Source: an uncultured Clostridia bacterium (GTDB lineage Bacteria > Bacillota > Clostridia > UBA1381). Taken from it: a stretch of DNA of 53,456 nt. Of the stretch, positions 9,254 to 18,566 are shown piece after piece (the first letter of the stretch is position 1; each line of letters begins with the position of its first letter). The notes under the pieces were generated by a model, which saw only the letters and a program-made list of their open reading frames with translations, was not told the origin of the DNA and ran no database searches. Where the stretch lies: positions 1 to 53,456 of the forward strand of contig CANQQS010000003.1 of assembly GCA_947626045.1 (NCBI GenBank), written 5' to 3'. Both the position numbers and the translations under genes were made by a program.

Positions 9254-10900
9254 TTGAAGTTTAGGGCGGTACTAAATGACAGCTACGATATAGAGGAAAG
9301 AAAAAAGTTTGTGATAAAAAATTGGCACAAAACCGCGCTGTTTTTTGTGATAACAGCGGCTGTGCTTAATTTGCTTGCCGTACTTTACGTAAACGGCGGC
9401 AAAGCGATTTTCTTCTGGGACGACGCGACCTACTGGAGCATATCGCGCCGCATCGTGTCGGGCGCGGTGGACAAGGGCGGCTTTTGGAATAACGTGTATA
9501 AATCCGTAGCCGTGGAGGACTATAATTATATAGCCGCGCTGCCGTCGGCGGCGGTCATGAAGCTGTTCGGCGAGTCGAGACTCGCGTACGTACTGGGACT
9601 TGTGAACATGTACCTGCTGCCGTCGTATATCATGATTTACCTGCTCGCAAAAAAGGTGAGCAAGGCGCCGAAGATTGCGCTTGTGATAACGGCGCTGCTG
9701 TTTCCGTGCATGGCGTTTATGGCGTTTATCGGCTTTGTGGACGTCGGCACGCTTTTAATATGCCTTATCGCGTTTTATGCGTATTACCCCAAAAACGACG
9801 CGAAGGACAACCCCCTGAGATATGTTCTTATAGGCGTACTGCTTGTGCTTGCGGTGCTGTGGCGGCGGTATTTCGCGTTTTTCGCGGTGTCGTTTATTGT
9901 GGCTATGGTAGCTGACAGCGCGCTTTTTAAGCGCAAATGGTACGCGCCCGTTATAACGTTACTGACGTTCGCCGCCATACTCGGACTGTGCTTTACCGAC
10001 TTCGTATTTTACAAGCTCATGGCTGATTACGGCAATCTGTACGCGGGCTACAAATTCCCCGCTATGACGGACTTTAAGCTGATAATGAGATATTTCGGAC
10101 TGATTTTGTTAATTGTACTTGCCGCAAGCTCTGTGGCGGCTTACGTGAAGAAAAAAGAAACAAGAACGGTCTTTATGTGGCTGCAGGCGGTTGTGTGCCT
10201 TGTGATGTTCATTTCGACGCAGACGCACGGACAGCAGCATCTTCTTCTGTACATGCCATCGCTCATAATGATTACGCTCATAGTGATACGGCATATAACG
10301 AAGGAGTGGATGCTCGTGGGACTGGGCGCGCTCGCTCTGCTGCACTCGGTATTTGTGTATATACCGCGTCCGCAGCCGCATAATATACAGGAGATAAAGG
10401 GTTTCGCGGTTATTCCGACCTTTTCGATGATACCCGAACGGCGCACTGATACTGACGAGATACTCGCGCTGAAGCAAAAACTCGACCAAACCGTGTACGA
10501 CGGAGATAAGCTTGGCGTACTCGCGTCGTCGTTCACGCTGAACGAGGACATACTAAAGAATGTCGAAGCGTCGCTCGGCATAGACGAGACGCGAAAAAAC
10601 TACATCGTGTCACTGCCGCAGGTTGACTCGCGCGACAGGGATTTAAGCGCGCTCTACACCGTAAATTACGTGCTTGCCGCGTATCCGGCGCAGACACACC
10701 TCGCGCCCGGCAGCCAGACGGTTCTGGAGGAAGCAGTGCGCAGCTTTGAGGTCTACGCCGACATTGCGACGGCGTACGAGGAAGTGCCGGAGTGCGAGAC
10801 GGTAATAAACGGCGTGACGGTAAAGCTTTACCACAGGGTACGCGACGAGGAAGCAAGCGATATAGCGGAATTTCAGAGCAGATTGTACGGCGCGAATTAA
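9254..10900 (+). CDS. Polytopic membrane protein, GT-C/ArnT-like glycosyltransferase candidate
   Basis: TTG start with ggaggttt RBS; FFWDDATYWSISRRI loop followed by many TM helices. Confidence 0.6.
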   Translation: MKFRAVLNDSYDIEERKKFVIKNWHKTALFFVITAAVLNLLAVLYVNGGKAIFFWDDATYWSISRRIVSGAVDKGGFWNNVYKSVAVEDYNYIAALPSAAVMKLFGESRLAYVLGLVNMYLLPSYIMIYLLAKKVSKAPKIALVITALLFPCMAFMAFIGFVDVGTLLICLIAFYAYYPKNDAKDNPLRYVLIGVLLVLAVLWRRYFAFFAVSFIVAMVADSALFKRKWYAPVITLLTFAAILGLCFTDFVFYKLMADYGNLYAGYKFPAMTDFKLIMRYFGLILLIVLAASSVAAYVKKKETRTVFMWLQAVVCLVMFISTQTHGQQHLLLYMPSLIMITLIVIRHITKEWMLVGLGALALLHSVFVYIPRPQPHNIQEIKGFAVIPTFSMIPERRTDTDEILALKQKLDQTVYDGDKLGVLASSFTLNEDILKNVEASLGIDETRKNYIVSLPQVDSRDRDLSALYTVNYVLAAYPAQTHLAPGSQTVLEEAVRSFEVYADIATAYEEVPECETVINGVTVKLYHRVRDEEASDIAEFQSRLYGAN

Positions 10901-10922
10901 CATATTGTTTACAATTTATACG

Positions 10923-10951
10923 TTGACGAAAAACGCGGCGGAGGATATAAT
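10923..10951 (+). promoter_or_regulatory. Sigma-A promoter (TTGACG-17-TATAAT)
   Basis: TTGACG 10923-10928, TATAAT 10946-10951. Confidence 0.7.
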
Positions 10952-10982
10952 TCTGTATTATAATAATTGAGAGGTGTTACGG

Positions 10983-11864
10983 TTGAGAACGTGTATGTAT
11001 TGCGGCAGGGAGCTTGCGAAAGGCGAACAGTGTACGTGTCCGCAGAGCGTTATGCGGCGAAACGGCAATGCGAAAAGTGCGTCGGGCGCGGGTAAAAGCG
11101 AAGCGAACAATAAGCAGAACACACAAAATACACAGAACGCACGAAACACGCAGTATACGCAAAATCAGGGAACATCGTACAAGACAGGCTACGCCGGCAA
11201 GGACAGCCCGTTTGAACGGGCGCGCGACCGTTACAAGGCGAAACGCGCCGCAAGAGGCGCGAGACCGCGCGGAGGAACGTGGCGTGATATTTGGTCGGCG
11301 GTTATTTCACCCGTGGAAACGGTCACAAATCCGCCGAACCTCGGCATAGCGGCGATGCTTATAATCGCGGCTGTAATGGGAGCGTTTCTGTGGCTCGGTG
11401 CGTATTTTGTGCTGATAGGCGGCGGCGTCGGACCGTTCCGTCTCGCGGCTGCAATGATGGGCTTCGGCGGCGGCTACCCGCTTATCGCGCGTATAGGACT
11501 GACGCTTTTGTCGGGAATGGTCGCGGGAGTTATAATGTTCTTCCTGTACACCGGCATATTCTACCTTATAGGCAGATTTATCATACGCGTCCGTACGCCA
11601 TACTGGCAGTTCTGCGTAAGGCTCGTAACGGCGTGGATACCGTTCACGGTGATATGTATTATAGGCGCACTGTTGAGCCTTTTGTCACCGCTCACGCTCG
11701 CGGCGCTTATACTTTGCGGCGCGGCAATTACGGCTGCGCTCACGTATGTGGCACTCAAAACGGAATGGTACTCAGCGCCGCCGTCAAAGGTGTTGCTATC
11801 CATGCTGCTCGGTTACTTCCTGTTTTTGAGCATAATGCTTAGATTAATTTTGACTATAAATTGA
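10983..11864 (+). CDS. YIP1-family-like membrane protein with N-terminal zinc ribbon (CxYCGRELAKGEQCTC)
   Basis: Zinc-ribbon motif, Q/N-rich linker, C-terminal multi-TM domain; TTG at 10983 best fits the RBS gaggtg. Confidence 0.65.
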   Translation: MRTCMYCGRELAKGEQCTCPQSVMRRNGNAKSASGAGKSEANNKQNTQNTQNARNTQYTQNQGTSYKTGYAGKDSPFERARDRYKAKRAARGARPRGGTWRDIWSAVISPVETVTNPPNLGIAAMLIIAAVMGAFLWLGAYFVLIGGGVGPFRLAAAMMGFGGGYPLIARIGLTLLSGMVAGVIMFFLYTGIFYLIGRFIIRVRTPYWQFCVRLVTAWIPFTVICIIGALLSLLSPLTLAALILCGAAITAALTYVALKTEWYSAPPSKVLLSMLLGYFLFLSIMLRLILTIN

Positions 11865-11879
11865 AAGGAAATGATATAA

Positions 11880-12251
11880 ATGAAAGAAACAAAAACGACA
11901 AACGCCCCCGCGGCGATAGGACCCTACTCGCAGGCGATAACGGTCGGCAATCTGCTGTTCACGTCGGGACAAATTCCGATCAACCCCGCGACGGGCGAAA
12001 TACCCGAGGGTGTCGAGGCGCAGGCGGAGCAGGCTCTCACGAATGTGAAAAACCTCATTGAAGCCGCCGGCGGAAGCATAGACAATGTTGTAAAGACCGT
12101 CGTGTTTATAAAGGATATGAACGATTTCGCGAAGATAAACGAGATTTACGCGAAATACTTTACCGAGCCGTACCCCGCGCGCTCATGCGTGGAGGTCGCG
12201 CGTCTGCCGAAGGATGTGCTGCTCGAGGTTGAAACGGTAGTAGAGCTGTAA
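11880..12251 (+). CDS. ridA: RidA family reactive intermediate/imine deaminase
   Basis: [54 protein letters not shown]. Confidence 0.95.
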   Translation: MKETKTTNAPAAIGPYSQAITVGNLLFTSGQIPINPATGEIPEGVEAQAEQALTNVKNLIEAAGGSIDNVVKTVVFIKDMNDFAKINEIYAKYFTEPYPARSCVEVARLPKDVLLEVETVVEL

Positions 12252-12254
12252 AAC

Positions 12255-12296
12255 GGGGACACTAAAATATGGGGACACTAAAATTTTAGTGTCCCC
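12255..12296. repeat. Dispersed palindromic repeat, copy A (GGGGACACTAAAAT + 26-bp palindrome)
   Basis: GGGGACACTAAAAT at 12255; perfect palindrome GGGGACACTAAAATTTTAGTGTCCCC at 12271-12296; same motif at 29830-29891 and 38303-38343. Confidence 0.9.
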
Positions 12297-12297
12297 A

Positions 12298-12771
12298 TTA
12301 TTTATGGTAGCTTTCGTTGTTGTTTATCTTGAACGCCCTGTAAATTTGCTCCGTAAGCACGACGCGCATAAGCTGGTGCGGCAGCGTAACGCGTCCAAAG
12401 CTCAAGCGCATATCCGCTCTTTTCTTGACCTCATCGCTCAGTCCGAGCGAGCCGCCTATTATAAACGCGATACCGCTCGACGTCATGGAAATGTCCGCGA
12501 TTTTTGCGGCAATTTCCTCCGACAGCATTTCCGTACCCTCTATGCACAGCGCGATAACGTACTCGCTTCCGAGCTTTGCGAGGATTTTTTCACCCTCTTT
12601 TTTCTTTACCGCTTCAATTTCCTTTTCTGAAGCCTTTTCGGGTATTTTTTCGTCCGCGACCTCCGTAATCGTTACTTTCGCAAACCGCGAGAGCCGCTTA
12701 ACGTATTCGTCAACGGCTGCGGTGAAGAACTTTTCCCTGATTTTTCCGACACATATAATATTTATGTTCAT
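12298..12771 (-). CDS. rlmH: 23S rRNA (pseudouridine1915-N3)-methyltransferase RlmH
   Basis: MNINIICVGKIREKFFTAAVDEYVKRLSRF; GIAFIIGGSLGLSDEV; LPHQLMRVVLTEQIYRAFKI. Confidence 0.95.
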   Translation of the reverse strand: MNINIICVGKIREKFFTAAVDEYVKRLSRFAKVTITEVADEKIPEKASEKEIEAVKKKEGEKILAKLGSEYVIALCIEGTEMLSEEIAAKIADISMTSSGIAFIIGGSLGLSDEVKKRADMRLSFGRVTLPHQLMRVVLTEQIYRAFKINNNESYHK

Positions 12772-12780
12772 ATCTGCTCC

Positions 12781-13557
12781 TTACAGCGCGGTCGGCTTGT
12801 ACCTGTCCGCGACTTTAAGCATTACGTCGTTTCCAACGTCAACGCCCGCATCGGTGAGCATATTATACGTTTCGAGCATCGCGATTTCGGGGCGGTTGTT
12901 TTCCTTGCTCAAATGCCCGAGCGCGATATGTTCAGTGCCGCTTTGCACAAGGAACAGCGCCGCCTTTGAAGCCGCGTCGTTTGACAGATGCCCCCTGTCG
13001 CTCATAATTCTCCGCTTTAACGGGTACGGGTACGAGCCGTAGCGCAGCATTTGTATGTCGTGGTTCGATTCGAGAATGACCTTTTTGCAGCCCGATATGC
13101 GGCTCAAGATCTCGTCCGTCATCACGCCTATATCGGTCGCGAGCGCGTACCGCTCACCGCCGAGCTCGAACGTGTAACCGACCGGCTGCTGCGCGTCGTG
13201 GGGGATTGCGAACGGAGTGACGGCGATTGTGCCGACCTCGGTCGTCACGTCCTCGCGCACAAAATGTATATTTTTGTCGTCAATCCTGCCTATGTCCATA
13301 CCGGCGTGAGTGCCGATAGTCGCGTACACGGGCAGGTCGTAGCGTCTTGACACAACACCCGCGCCCTTCGTGTGGTCGGAATGCTCATGCGTTATCAAAA
13401 GCGCGTCGAGACTTTCAGGCGCGACGCCGATAAGGCGCAGCGACTCTTTCAGTCCCGACCCCGACATTCCGCAGTCTATAAGTATGTTCGTTTTGCCGTC
13501 GGATATGAACGTGGCGTTGCCCGACGAGCCGCTTATAAGTGAAACAAATCTGTTCAT
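12781..13557 (-). CDS. MBL-fold metallo-hydrolase (WalJ/YycJ-like)
   Basis: LISGSSGNATFISDGKTNILIDCGMSG, LLITHEHSDHTKGAG, ESNHD, LGHLSKENN. Confidence 0.9.
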   Translation of the reverse strand: MNRFVSLISGSSGNATFISDGKTNILIDCGMSGSGLKESLRLIGVAPESLDALLITHEHSDHTKGAGVVSRRYDLPVYATIGTHAGMDIGRIDDKNIHFVREDVTTEVGTIAVTPFAIPHDAQQPVGYTFELGGERYALATDIGVMTDEILSRISGCKKVILESNHDIQMLRYGSYPYPLKRRIMSDRGHLSNDAASKAALFLVQSGTEHIALGHLSKENNRPEIAMLETYNMLTDAGVDVGNDVMLKVADRYKPTAL

Positions 13558-13576
13558 CGTTTACCTCAAAATCAAA

Positions 13577-13604
13577 GCCTGTCATGAGACAGGCTCTTTA
13601 ATCT
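13577..13604 (-). terminator. Hairpin AGCCTGTC-atga-GACAGGCT downstream of murA
   Basis: Perfect 8-bp stem in the murA/MBL intergenic region; short T-rich tail. Confidence 0.5.
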
Positions 13605-13606
13605 GT

Positions 13607-14884
13607 TTAATAAATATCGTCCACGACCGTAACTCGCTGAATATCCGCGCCGAGAGCGGCAAACTTTTCCTCGAAGCTCTCGTAGCCGCGGTCAATGTGG
13701 TATATATCGGTGATCTCCGTCGTGCCGTCAGCCATAAGACCGGCGATAATCATTGCCGCGCCGGCGCGGAGGTCGGTCGCCTTGACGTGCGCGCCGAGCA
13801 GGTGGTCAACGCCGTCAACAATCGCGAGCTTACCCTCAACGCGTATGTTCGCGCCCATGCGCTTTAGCTCGTTCACGTATCTGAAACGGTTGTCCCAAAC
13901 GCCTTCTCTCGCGGTGCTTGTCCCGCTTATCGTCGTAAGAAAAGCGACGAGCTGCGGCTGCATATCGGTCGGAAAACCGGGATAGGGAAGCGCAATGAAA
14001 TTTATGCGGCGCAGCGTCTTGTTTTCGTCAACCCACACGCGCACGCTGTCCGTGCCGTCCTCAACGTTTACGCCCGCCTCGATGAGCTTCGCGCTTATAA
14101 CCTCAAGGTGACGCGGTATTACGTTTTTAATCGTCACGTCGCCGCGCGTTGCCGCCGCCGCGATCATAAACGTGCCCGCCTCGATCTGGTCGGGAATAAT
14201 CGCGTACGTGCCGCCGTGCAACTCTTTAACGCCGCGTATACGTATAGTGTCCGTACCCGCGCCGCGTATGTTCGCACCCATGTTGTTAAGGAAGTTTGCC
14301 AAGTCAACTATGTGCGGCTCCTTCGCGGCGTTTTCGATAATAGTAAGCCCCTCAGCCGTTGCCGCCGCTAGTATGGCGTTTACCGTCGCGCCGACCGATA
14401 CCACGTCAAAGAAAATATGTCCGCCGCGCACAGCGTCAGCGGAAGCGTTTACGAAGCCGCGCGAGGTATCGACTTCCGCACCGAGAACCTCGAAGCTTTT
14501 TATGTGCTGGTCTATCGGTCTTGTGCCGAAATCGCAGCCGCCCGGCGGGTCTACCTTGAATTTCCCGAAACGACCGAGAAGCGCGCCCATGAGGTAACTC
14601 GAACCTCTCATTTTACGCGTCAGATCCCTCATCGGTTCGTAAGAATTTATGTTTGTGCAGTCAACTTCAACGGTGTTTCTGTCAATCATATTTACTTCCG
14701 CGCCGAGACGTGACAATATCATTAAAAACAGCTTTACATCTTTTATATCGGGCAGGTTCTCGATCCGGCACACGTCCCTGACGAGTATGCACGCCGGAAG
14801 TATGGCTACCGCGGCGTTCTTCGCGCCGCTCACGGTCACTTCGCCGTGCAGCCTGTTACCGCCCTTTATCAAGAGTTTCTCCAA
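13607..14884 (-). CDS. murA: UDP-N-acetylglucosamine 1-carboxyvinyltransferase
   Basis: [31 protein letters not shown] start (14884) behind AAGGGGTG RBS; the longer ORF upstream is unlikely. Confidence 0.95.
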   Translation of the reverse strand: MEKLLIKGGNRLHGEVTVSGAKNAAVAILPACILVRDVCRIENLPDIKDVKLFLMILSRLGAEVNMIDRNTVEVDCTNINSYEPMRDLTRKMRGSSYLMGALLGRFGKFKVDPPGGCDFGTRPIDQHIKSFEVLGAEVDTSRGFVNASADAVRGGHIFFDVVSVGATVNAILAAATAEGLTIIENAAKEPHIVDLANFLNNMGANIRGAGTDTIRIRGVKELHGGTYAIIPDQIEAGTFMIAAAATRGDVTIKNVIPRHLEVISAKLIEAGVNVEDGTDSVRVWVDENKTLRRINFIALPYPGFPTDMQPQLVAFLTTISGTSTAREGVWDNRFRYVNELKRMGANIRVEGKLAIVDGVDHLLGAHVKATDLRAGAAMIIAGLMADGTTEITDIYHIDRGYESFEEKFAALGADIQRVTVVDDIY

Positions 14885-15002
14885 ATGTGACACCCCTTTG
14901 GTTACAAGTAAAAATCCATACATAATCATTCTATCATAAAAATATGCAAATTGCAATTTTTTTGGTAAAATTCCGCTAAAATTTTTCATTTTGCCGCCGA
15001 CA

Positions 15003-15032
15003 GAAAAAAACAGCCTGCCCTTTGGCAAGCTG
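15003..15032 (-). terminator. Intrinsic terminator of rpmB
   Basis: minus strand CAGCTTGCC-aaag-GGCAGGCTG followed by TTTTTTT. Confidence 0.8.
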
Positions 15033-15047
15033 CCGCTGTTTCATAAG

Positions 15048-15233
15048 TTAAGCGCGTTCTACCTTTCCGCTGCGAAGGCAATGTGTGCATACGTGTAAAG
15101 ATTTCGGAGTTCCGTTTACGATAGCCTTTACCTTACGAACATTCGGCTTCCAGGTTCTGTTTGAACGTCTGTGCGAGTGGCTGACCTTTATACCGAAGGT
15201 TACGCCCTTGCCGCAAACATCGCATTTTGCCAT
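15048..15233 (-). CDS. rpmB: 50S ribosomal protein L28
   Basis: MAKCDVCGKGVTFGIKVSHSHRRSNRTWKPNVRKVKA. Confidence 0.97.
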   Translation of the reverse strand: MAKCDVCGKGVTFGIKVSHSHRRSNRTWKPNVRKVKAIVNGTPKSLHVCTHCLRSGKVERA

Positions 15234-15275
15234 TTCTTACACCTCCTGAATAGCATTTCAAAAACATCAATCAGT

Positions 15276-15304
15276 ATTTTAACACAGTTTCTTTAATAAT
15301 GCAA
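15276..15304 (-). promoter_or_regulatory. Sigma-A promoter of rpmB (TTGCAT-17-TAAAAT)
   Basis: minus strand TTGCAT 15304-15299, TAAAAT 15281-15276. Confidence 0.65.
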
Positions 15305-15358
15305 GCTTTTTTTGAACTTTTTTGAAAATTCACGAAAATATTTGTAAAAAACCGTGTA

Positions 15359-15487
15359 TGGCTCCCTCTAATAGGTGAACGACGCTTTAGCGTCGTATGC
15401 ATAGAGCTTTGCTCGTATGCCGTAGCAAAGGAGCTGTCGCGCGAGCGCGACTGAGGGGTTTCGTACCTCATATCCAAACCCCTCCGC
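15359..15487. repeat. Degenerate GGCTCCCC multi-hairpin repeat, copy D (interrupted first hairpin, 3' part missing)
   Basis: ggctccctctaatag...ggagctGTCGCGcgaGCGCGACtGAGGGGTTT...AAACCCCTC; compare copies at 16760 and 21418. Confidence 0.75.
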
Positions 15488-15489
15488 CA

Positions 15490-15630
15490 ATTGAATGTAA
15501 CAAAATTTCCAAGGCGTTCGGTCACGGAGCGGGTTTCACCGTAGGTCTCATATTCCTCGGCTCGATATTCAGACTTATTATTGCATTCGGTTCTTCGCAG
15601 TACATAAGCAACACAACGGAACAGCAGTAA
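15490..15630 (+). pseudogene. 3' remnant of a small membrane-protein gene (DUF5684-like C-terminus)
   Basis: NKISKAFGHGAGFTVGLIFLGSIFRLIIAFGSSQYISNTTEQQ* reads as a C-terminal TM domain with no recognisable N-terminus; followed by its own terminator; upstream sequence is the repeat. Confidence 0.55.
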
Positions 15631-15641
15631 AAAAATCACAA

Positions 15642-15666
15642 AGAGGGCATACGCCCTCTTTTTTTG
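15642..15666 (+). terminator. Intrinsic terminator AAGAGGGC-atac-GCCCTCTTTTTTT
   Basis: Perfect 8-bp stem plus T7. Confidence 0.85.
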
Positions 15667-15706
15667 CGCCCTTTTGGCAAAAGTTTGAAAACTTACTTAA
15701 TTAATA

Positions 15707-15735
15707 TTGAAAAATCAGGAACAATAGGGTATAAT
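15707..15735 (+). promoter_or_regulatory. Sigma-A promoter of hprK operon (TTGAAA-17-TATAAT)
   Basis: TTGAAA 15707-15712, TATAAT 15730-15735. Confidence 0.75.
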
Positions 15736-15800
15736 ATAAATGGAGATATATGCGGACGGCAGCATTGCCGGACAAAACAGACAGAAAGGCGGAAGCGCAA

Positions 15801-16745
15801 ATGCCAAAAGACGAGTACAAAATCCCCCTCACAAAAATCATAGAGGAGTTTGACCTTGAAAAAATTTACGAGCCGGCGAATATCGAGGAAATATTTATTA
15901 CACGTTCCGACATAACGAGACCGGGACTGCAGATAGCGGGATTTTTCGACTATTTCGACTCTAACCGTATTCAGATAATGGGAAAGGTAGAGTTTACATA
16001 CCTTGAAAACTTTGCCGTTGACGAGCGTTCACAGAAGATAGAAAAGCTGTTCGCGCAGCATATCCCCGCGCTTATAATCGCGCGCGGAATGCAGATTTTC
16101 CCCGAAATGATGGAGCTTGCGGAAAAGCACGGCGTACCGCTTTTGAGAACCGAGAGCGGCACGAGCGCGTTCATGAGCGCGCTTATCGAGTACCTTAACC
16201 GTCAGCTTGCGCCGAGACTTACGCGCCACGGCGTACTCGTCGAGGTTTACGGCGAGGGTATACTCATAATGGGCGAGAGCGGCGTCGGAAAGAGTGAAAC
16301 GGCTATCGAACTCGTAAAGCGCGGACACCGCCTTGTTGCGGACGACGCGGTTGAGGTAAAGCGCGTCAGCGATAACACGCTCATAGGCAGCGCGCCCGAA
16401 ATTATCAGGCATTTCGTCGAGCTTCGCGGAATAGGTATTATAGATGTGAAGGAGATATTCGGTATCGGCTCGGTAAAGGGCGAGGAAAACATAGACATGA
16501 TTATCCACCTCGAGCCGTGGGAGGACGGCAAGCAGTATGACCGTCTCGGCATGGTTGACGAGTTCACGAATATTATGGGCATAAACGTTCCGTCGCTTAC
16601 GATACCCGTAAAGCTCGGACGTAACCTCGCGGTTATCGTCGAGGTCGCGGCGATGAACAACAGACAGAAGCGTATGGGCTACAACGCCGCGGTGGAACTT
16701 AACAAGCGGCTTATGGAACATATGGAGAGCCAGCTGAGTTTGTAA
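15801..16745 (+). CDS. hprK: HPr kinase/phosphorylase
   Basis: Walker A GESGVGKSETAIELVKRGHRLVADDAVEV; ELRGIGIIDVKEIFGIGSV. Confidence 0.96.
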   Translation: MPKDEYKIPLTKIIEEFDLEKIYEPANIEEIFITRSDITRPGLQIAGFFDYFDSNRIQIMGKVEFTYLENFAVDERSQKIEKLFAQHIPALIIARGMQIFPEMMELAEKHGVPLLRTESGTSAFMSALIEYLNRQLAPRLTRHGVLVEVYGEGILIMGESGVGKSETAIELVKRGHRLVADDAVEVKRVSDNTLIGSAPEIIRHFVELRGIGIIDVKEIFGIGSVKGEENIDMIIHLEPWEDGKQYDRLGMVDEFTNIMGINVPSLTIPVKLGRNLAVIVEVAAMNNRQKRMGYNAAVELNKRLMEHMESQLSL

Positions 16746-16759
16746 TGGAGCGGCAATAA

Positions 16760-16872
16760 GGCTCCCCTATTAGGGGAGCTGTCACACGTAGTGTGACTGA
16801 GGGGTTTATATACATCATCGCAAACCCCTCCGTCATTGCTACGCAATGCCACCTCCCCTAGACAGGGGAGGC
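16760..16872. repeat. GGCTCCCC multi-hairpin repeat, copy E
   Basis: CTCCCC/GGGGAG, GTCACAC/GTGTGAC, GAGGGGTTT/AAACCCCTC, CATTGC/GCAATG, CTCCCC/GGGGAG successive hairpins. Confidence 0.9.
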
Positions 16873-16907
16873 ATATGGCTACGACATCACAGAAAAGGGA
16901 AAAAACA

Positions 16908-17639
16908 ATGAAAATACTGGTAGACACACACACGCACACGTTAAAGAGTGCGCACGCGTACTCGACAATTCAGGAAAACGCGCGCCGCGCCGCCGAGGTC
17001 GGCATGGAGGCAATCGCTGTGACGGATCACACGCCGTCGATACCCGACAGCCCGCACGTGTGGAATTTCGTTAATCTTAAAGCAATACCGCGCGACATGT
17101 ACGGCGTAAAAATACTGTACGGCGCGGAGGTAAACATTCTCGACCTCGAAGGCAATATCGACCTTGACGAAGATATTTTAAAGAAGCTCGACGTTGTAAA
17201 CGTGAGCATACACAAGGAGTGCTACAAGGATTACGGCGCGAAGGACAACACAAGCGCGTACCTCGCAGCTGTGAACAATCCGCTCATAGACGTTATATGT
17301 CACAGCGGCTACGCGGATATACCGTATGATTACGACCTTATCACCGACCTTGCGAAGAAAAACCACAAGCTGATGGAGATAAACAATCACTCCTTCTACG
17401 TACGCAGGTCGAGCATAGAAAACTGTAAGACTATCGCGCGCCTTTGCAAGGAAAAGGGCGTAGGCATAGTCGTGTCGTCGGACGCGCACATATCGTTCGA
17501 CATAGGCGAGTATGAGCCGTCGCTGGAACTTTTGCGCGAGGTTGACTTCCCCGAAAAGCTCGTGATAAACAGAGATTTAAAATCCTTTGAGGAATTTATG
17601 GAAAACAAGGGCAAGAAATTATATTCGTGGAGCTACTGA
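16908..17639 (+). CDS. PHP-domain phosphohydrolase (YcdX-like)
   Basis: MKILVDTHTHTLKSAHAYSTIQENARRAAEVGMEAIAVTDHTPSIPD; SSDAHISFDIG. Confidence 0.9.
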   Translation: MKILVDTHTHTLKSAHAYSTIQENARRAAEVGMEAIAVTDHTPSIPDSPHVWNFVNLKAIPRDMYGVKILYGAEVNILDLEGNIDLDEDILKKLDVVNVSIHKECYKDYGAKDNTSAYLAAVNNPLIDVICHSGYADIPYDYDLITDLAKKNHKLMEINNHSFYVRRSSIENCKTIARLCKEKGVGIVVSSDAHISFDIGEYEPSLELLREVDFPEKLVINRDLKSFEEFMENKGKKLYSWSY

Positions 17640-17665
17640 CCGCGAAAACATGTACGGAGGCTGAT

Positions 17666-18565
17666 ATGTTAGACAAGGTAAGACTTTCGTCCGCCGCGGA
17701 CGACGTTCGTTACGACGAGCCTATGAGCGAGCATACAACGTTCCGCATAGGCGGAACGGCTGACGCGTTCGTGAGCGCGGCTAACGCTTTGGAAATAGGC
17801 AAGGTAATACATTTCTGCAACGATACCGATACGCCGTACGTAATAGTCGGAAACGGCTCAAACCTGCTTGTCGGCGACGGCGGCATACGCGGCGTTGTCA
17901 TACACATAGGCAAGGCTATGTCGAAGTGCCGCATAGACGGCACGGAGGTTACGGCGGACGCCGGAATACTTATGTCCGCGCTCGCGCATAATATTCTCGA
18001 AGCGCGCCTTACGGGGTTTGAGTTCGCGGCGGGCATACCCGGAACGCTCGGCGGCGGAATATTCATGAACGCCGGAGCCTACGGCGGCGAGCTTAAGGAT
18101 ATAATAGAAACGGTGACATTTATCGCTCCCGACGGACTGATAAAAACGGAAACGGCTGATAAGCTCAGCTTCGGGTACAGAACAAGCGTGTTCACCGAGG
18201 GCGGCTACACGATTTTGTCGTGTAAAATGCGCCTTAAAGAAGGAAATTATGACGAGATAAAGGCGCGCATGGCAGAACTCAGCCGCCGCCGCGCGGAAAA
18301 GCAGCCGCTCTCACAGCCGTCGGCAGGCAGTACGTTTAAGCGCCCTGAGGGTTATTTCGCCGGCAAGCTCATACAGGACGCGGGACTTATGGGCTGTAAG
18401 ATAGGCGGCGCAATGGTAAGCGACAAGCACGCCGGCTTTGTCGTGAACGACGGCACCGCGACGGCGAAGGACGTAACGGCGCTGATTAAATATATTCAAA
18501 AGGCGGTAAATGATAAATTCGGCGTAATGCTGGAGCCGGAGGTAAGATTTATAGGAGAGGCGTAA
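17666..18565 (+). CDS. murB: UDP-N-acetylmuramate dehydrogenase
   Basis: EHTTFRIGGTADAFV, VGNGSNLLVGDGGIRGVVIHI, AGIPGTLGGGIFMNAGAYGGE; RBS ggaggctgat. Confidence 0.96.
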   Translation: MLDKVRLSSAADDVRYDEPMSEHTTFRIGGTADAFVSAANALEIGKVIHFCNDTDTPYVIVGNGSNLLVGDGGIRGVVIHIGKAMSKCRIDGTEVTADAGILMSALAHNILEARLTGFEFAAGIPGTLGGGIFMNAGAYGGELKDIIETVTFIAPDGLIKTETADKLSFGYRTSVFTEGGYTILSCKMRLKEGNYDEIKARMAELSRRRAEKQPLSQPSAGSTFKRPEGYFAGKLIQDAGLMGCKIGGAMVSDKHAGFVVNDGTATAKDVTALIKYIQKAVNDKFGVMLEPEVRFIGEA

Positions 18566-18566
18566 T

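Noticed and set aside
15397-15630. 77-aa ORF as an intact small protein
   Set aside because: The first third is translated repeat DNA; only the C-terminal part looks like protein, so treated as a remnant
16836-16907. N-terminal extension MLRNATSPRQGRH... of the PHP gene, also seen as MLRNATSPRGEA... before dnaE (21493)
   Set aside because: Shared peptide comes from the dispersed GGCTCCCC repeat read in frame; good RBS/ATG starts exist downstream at 16908 and 21574
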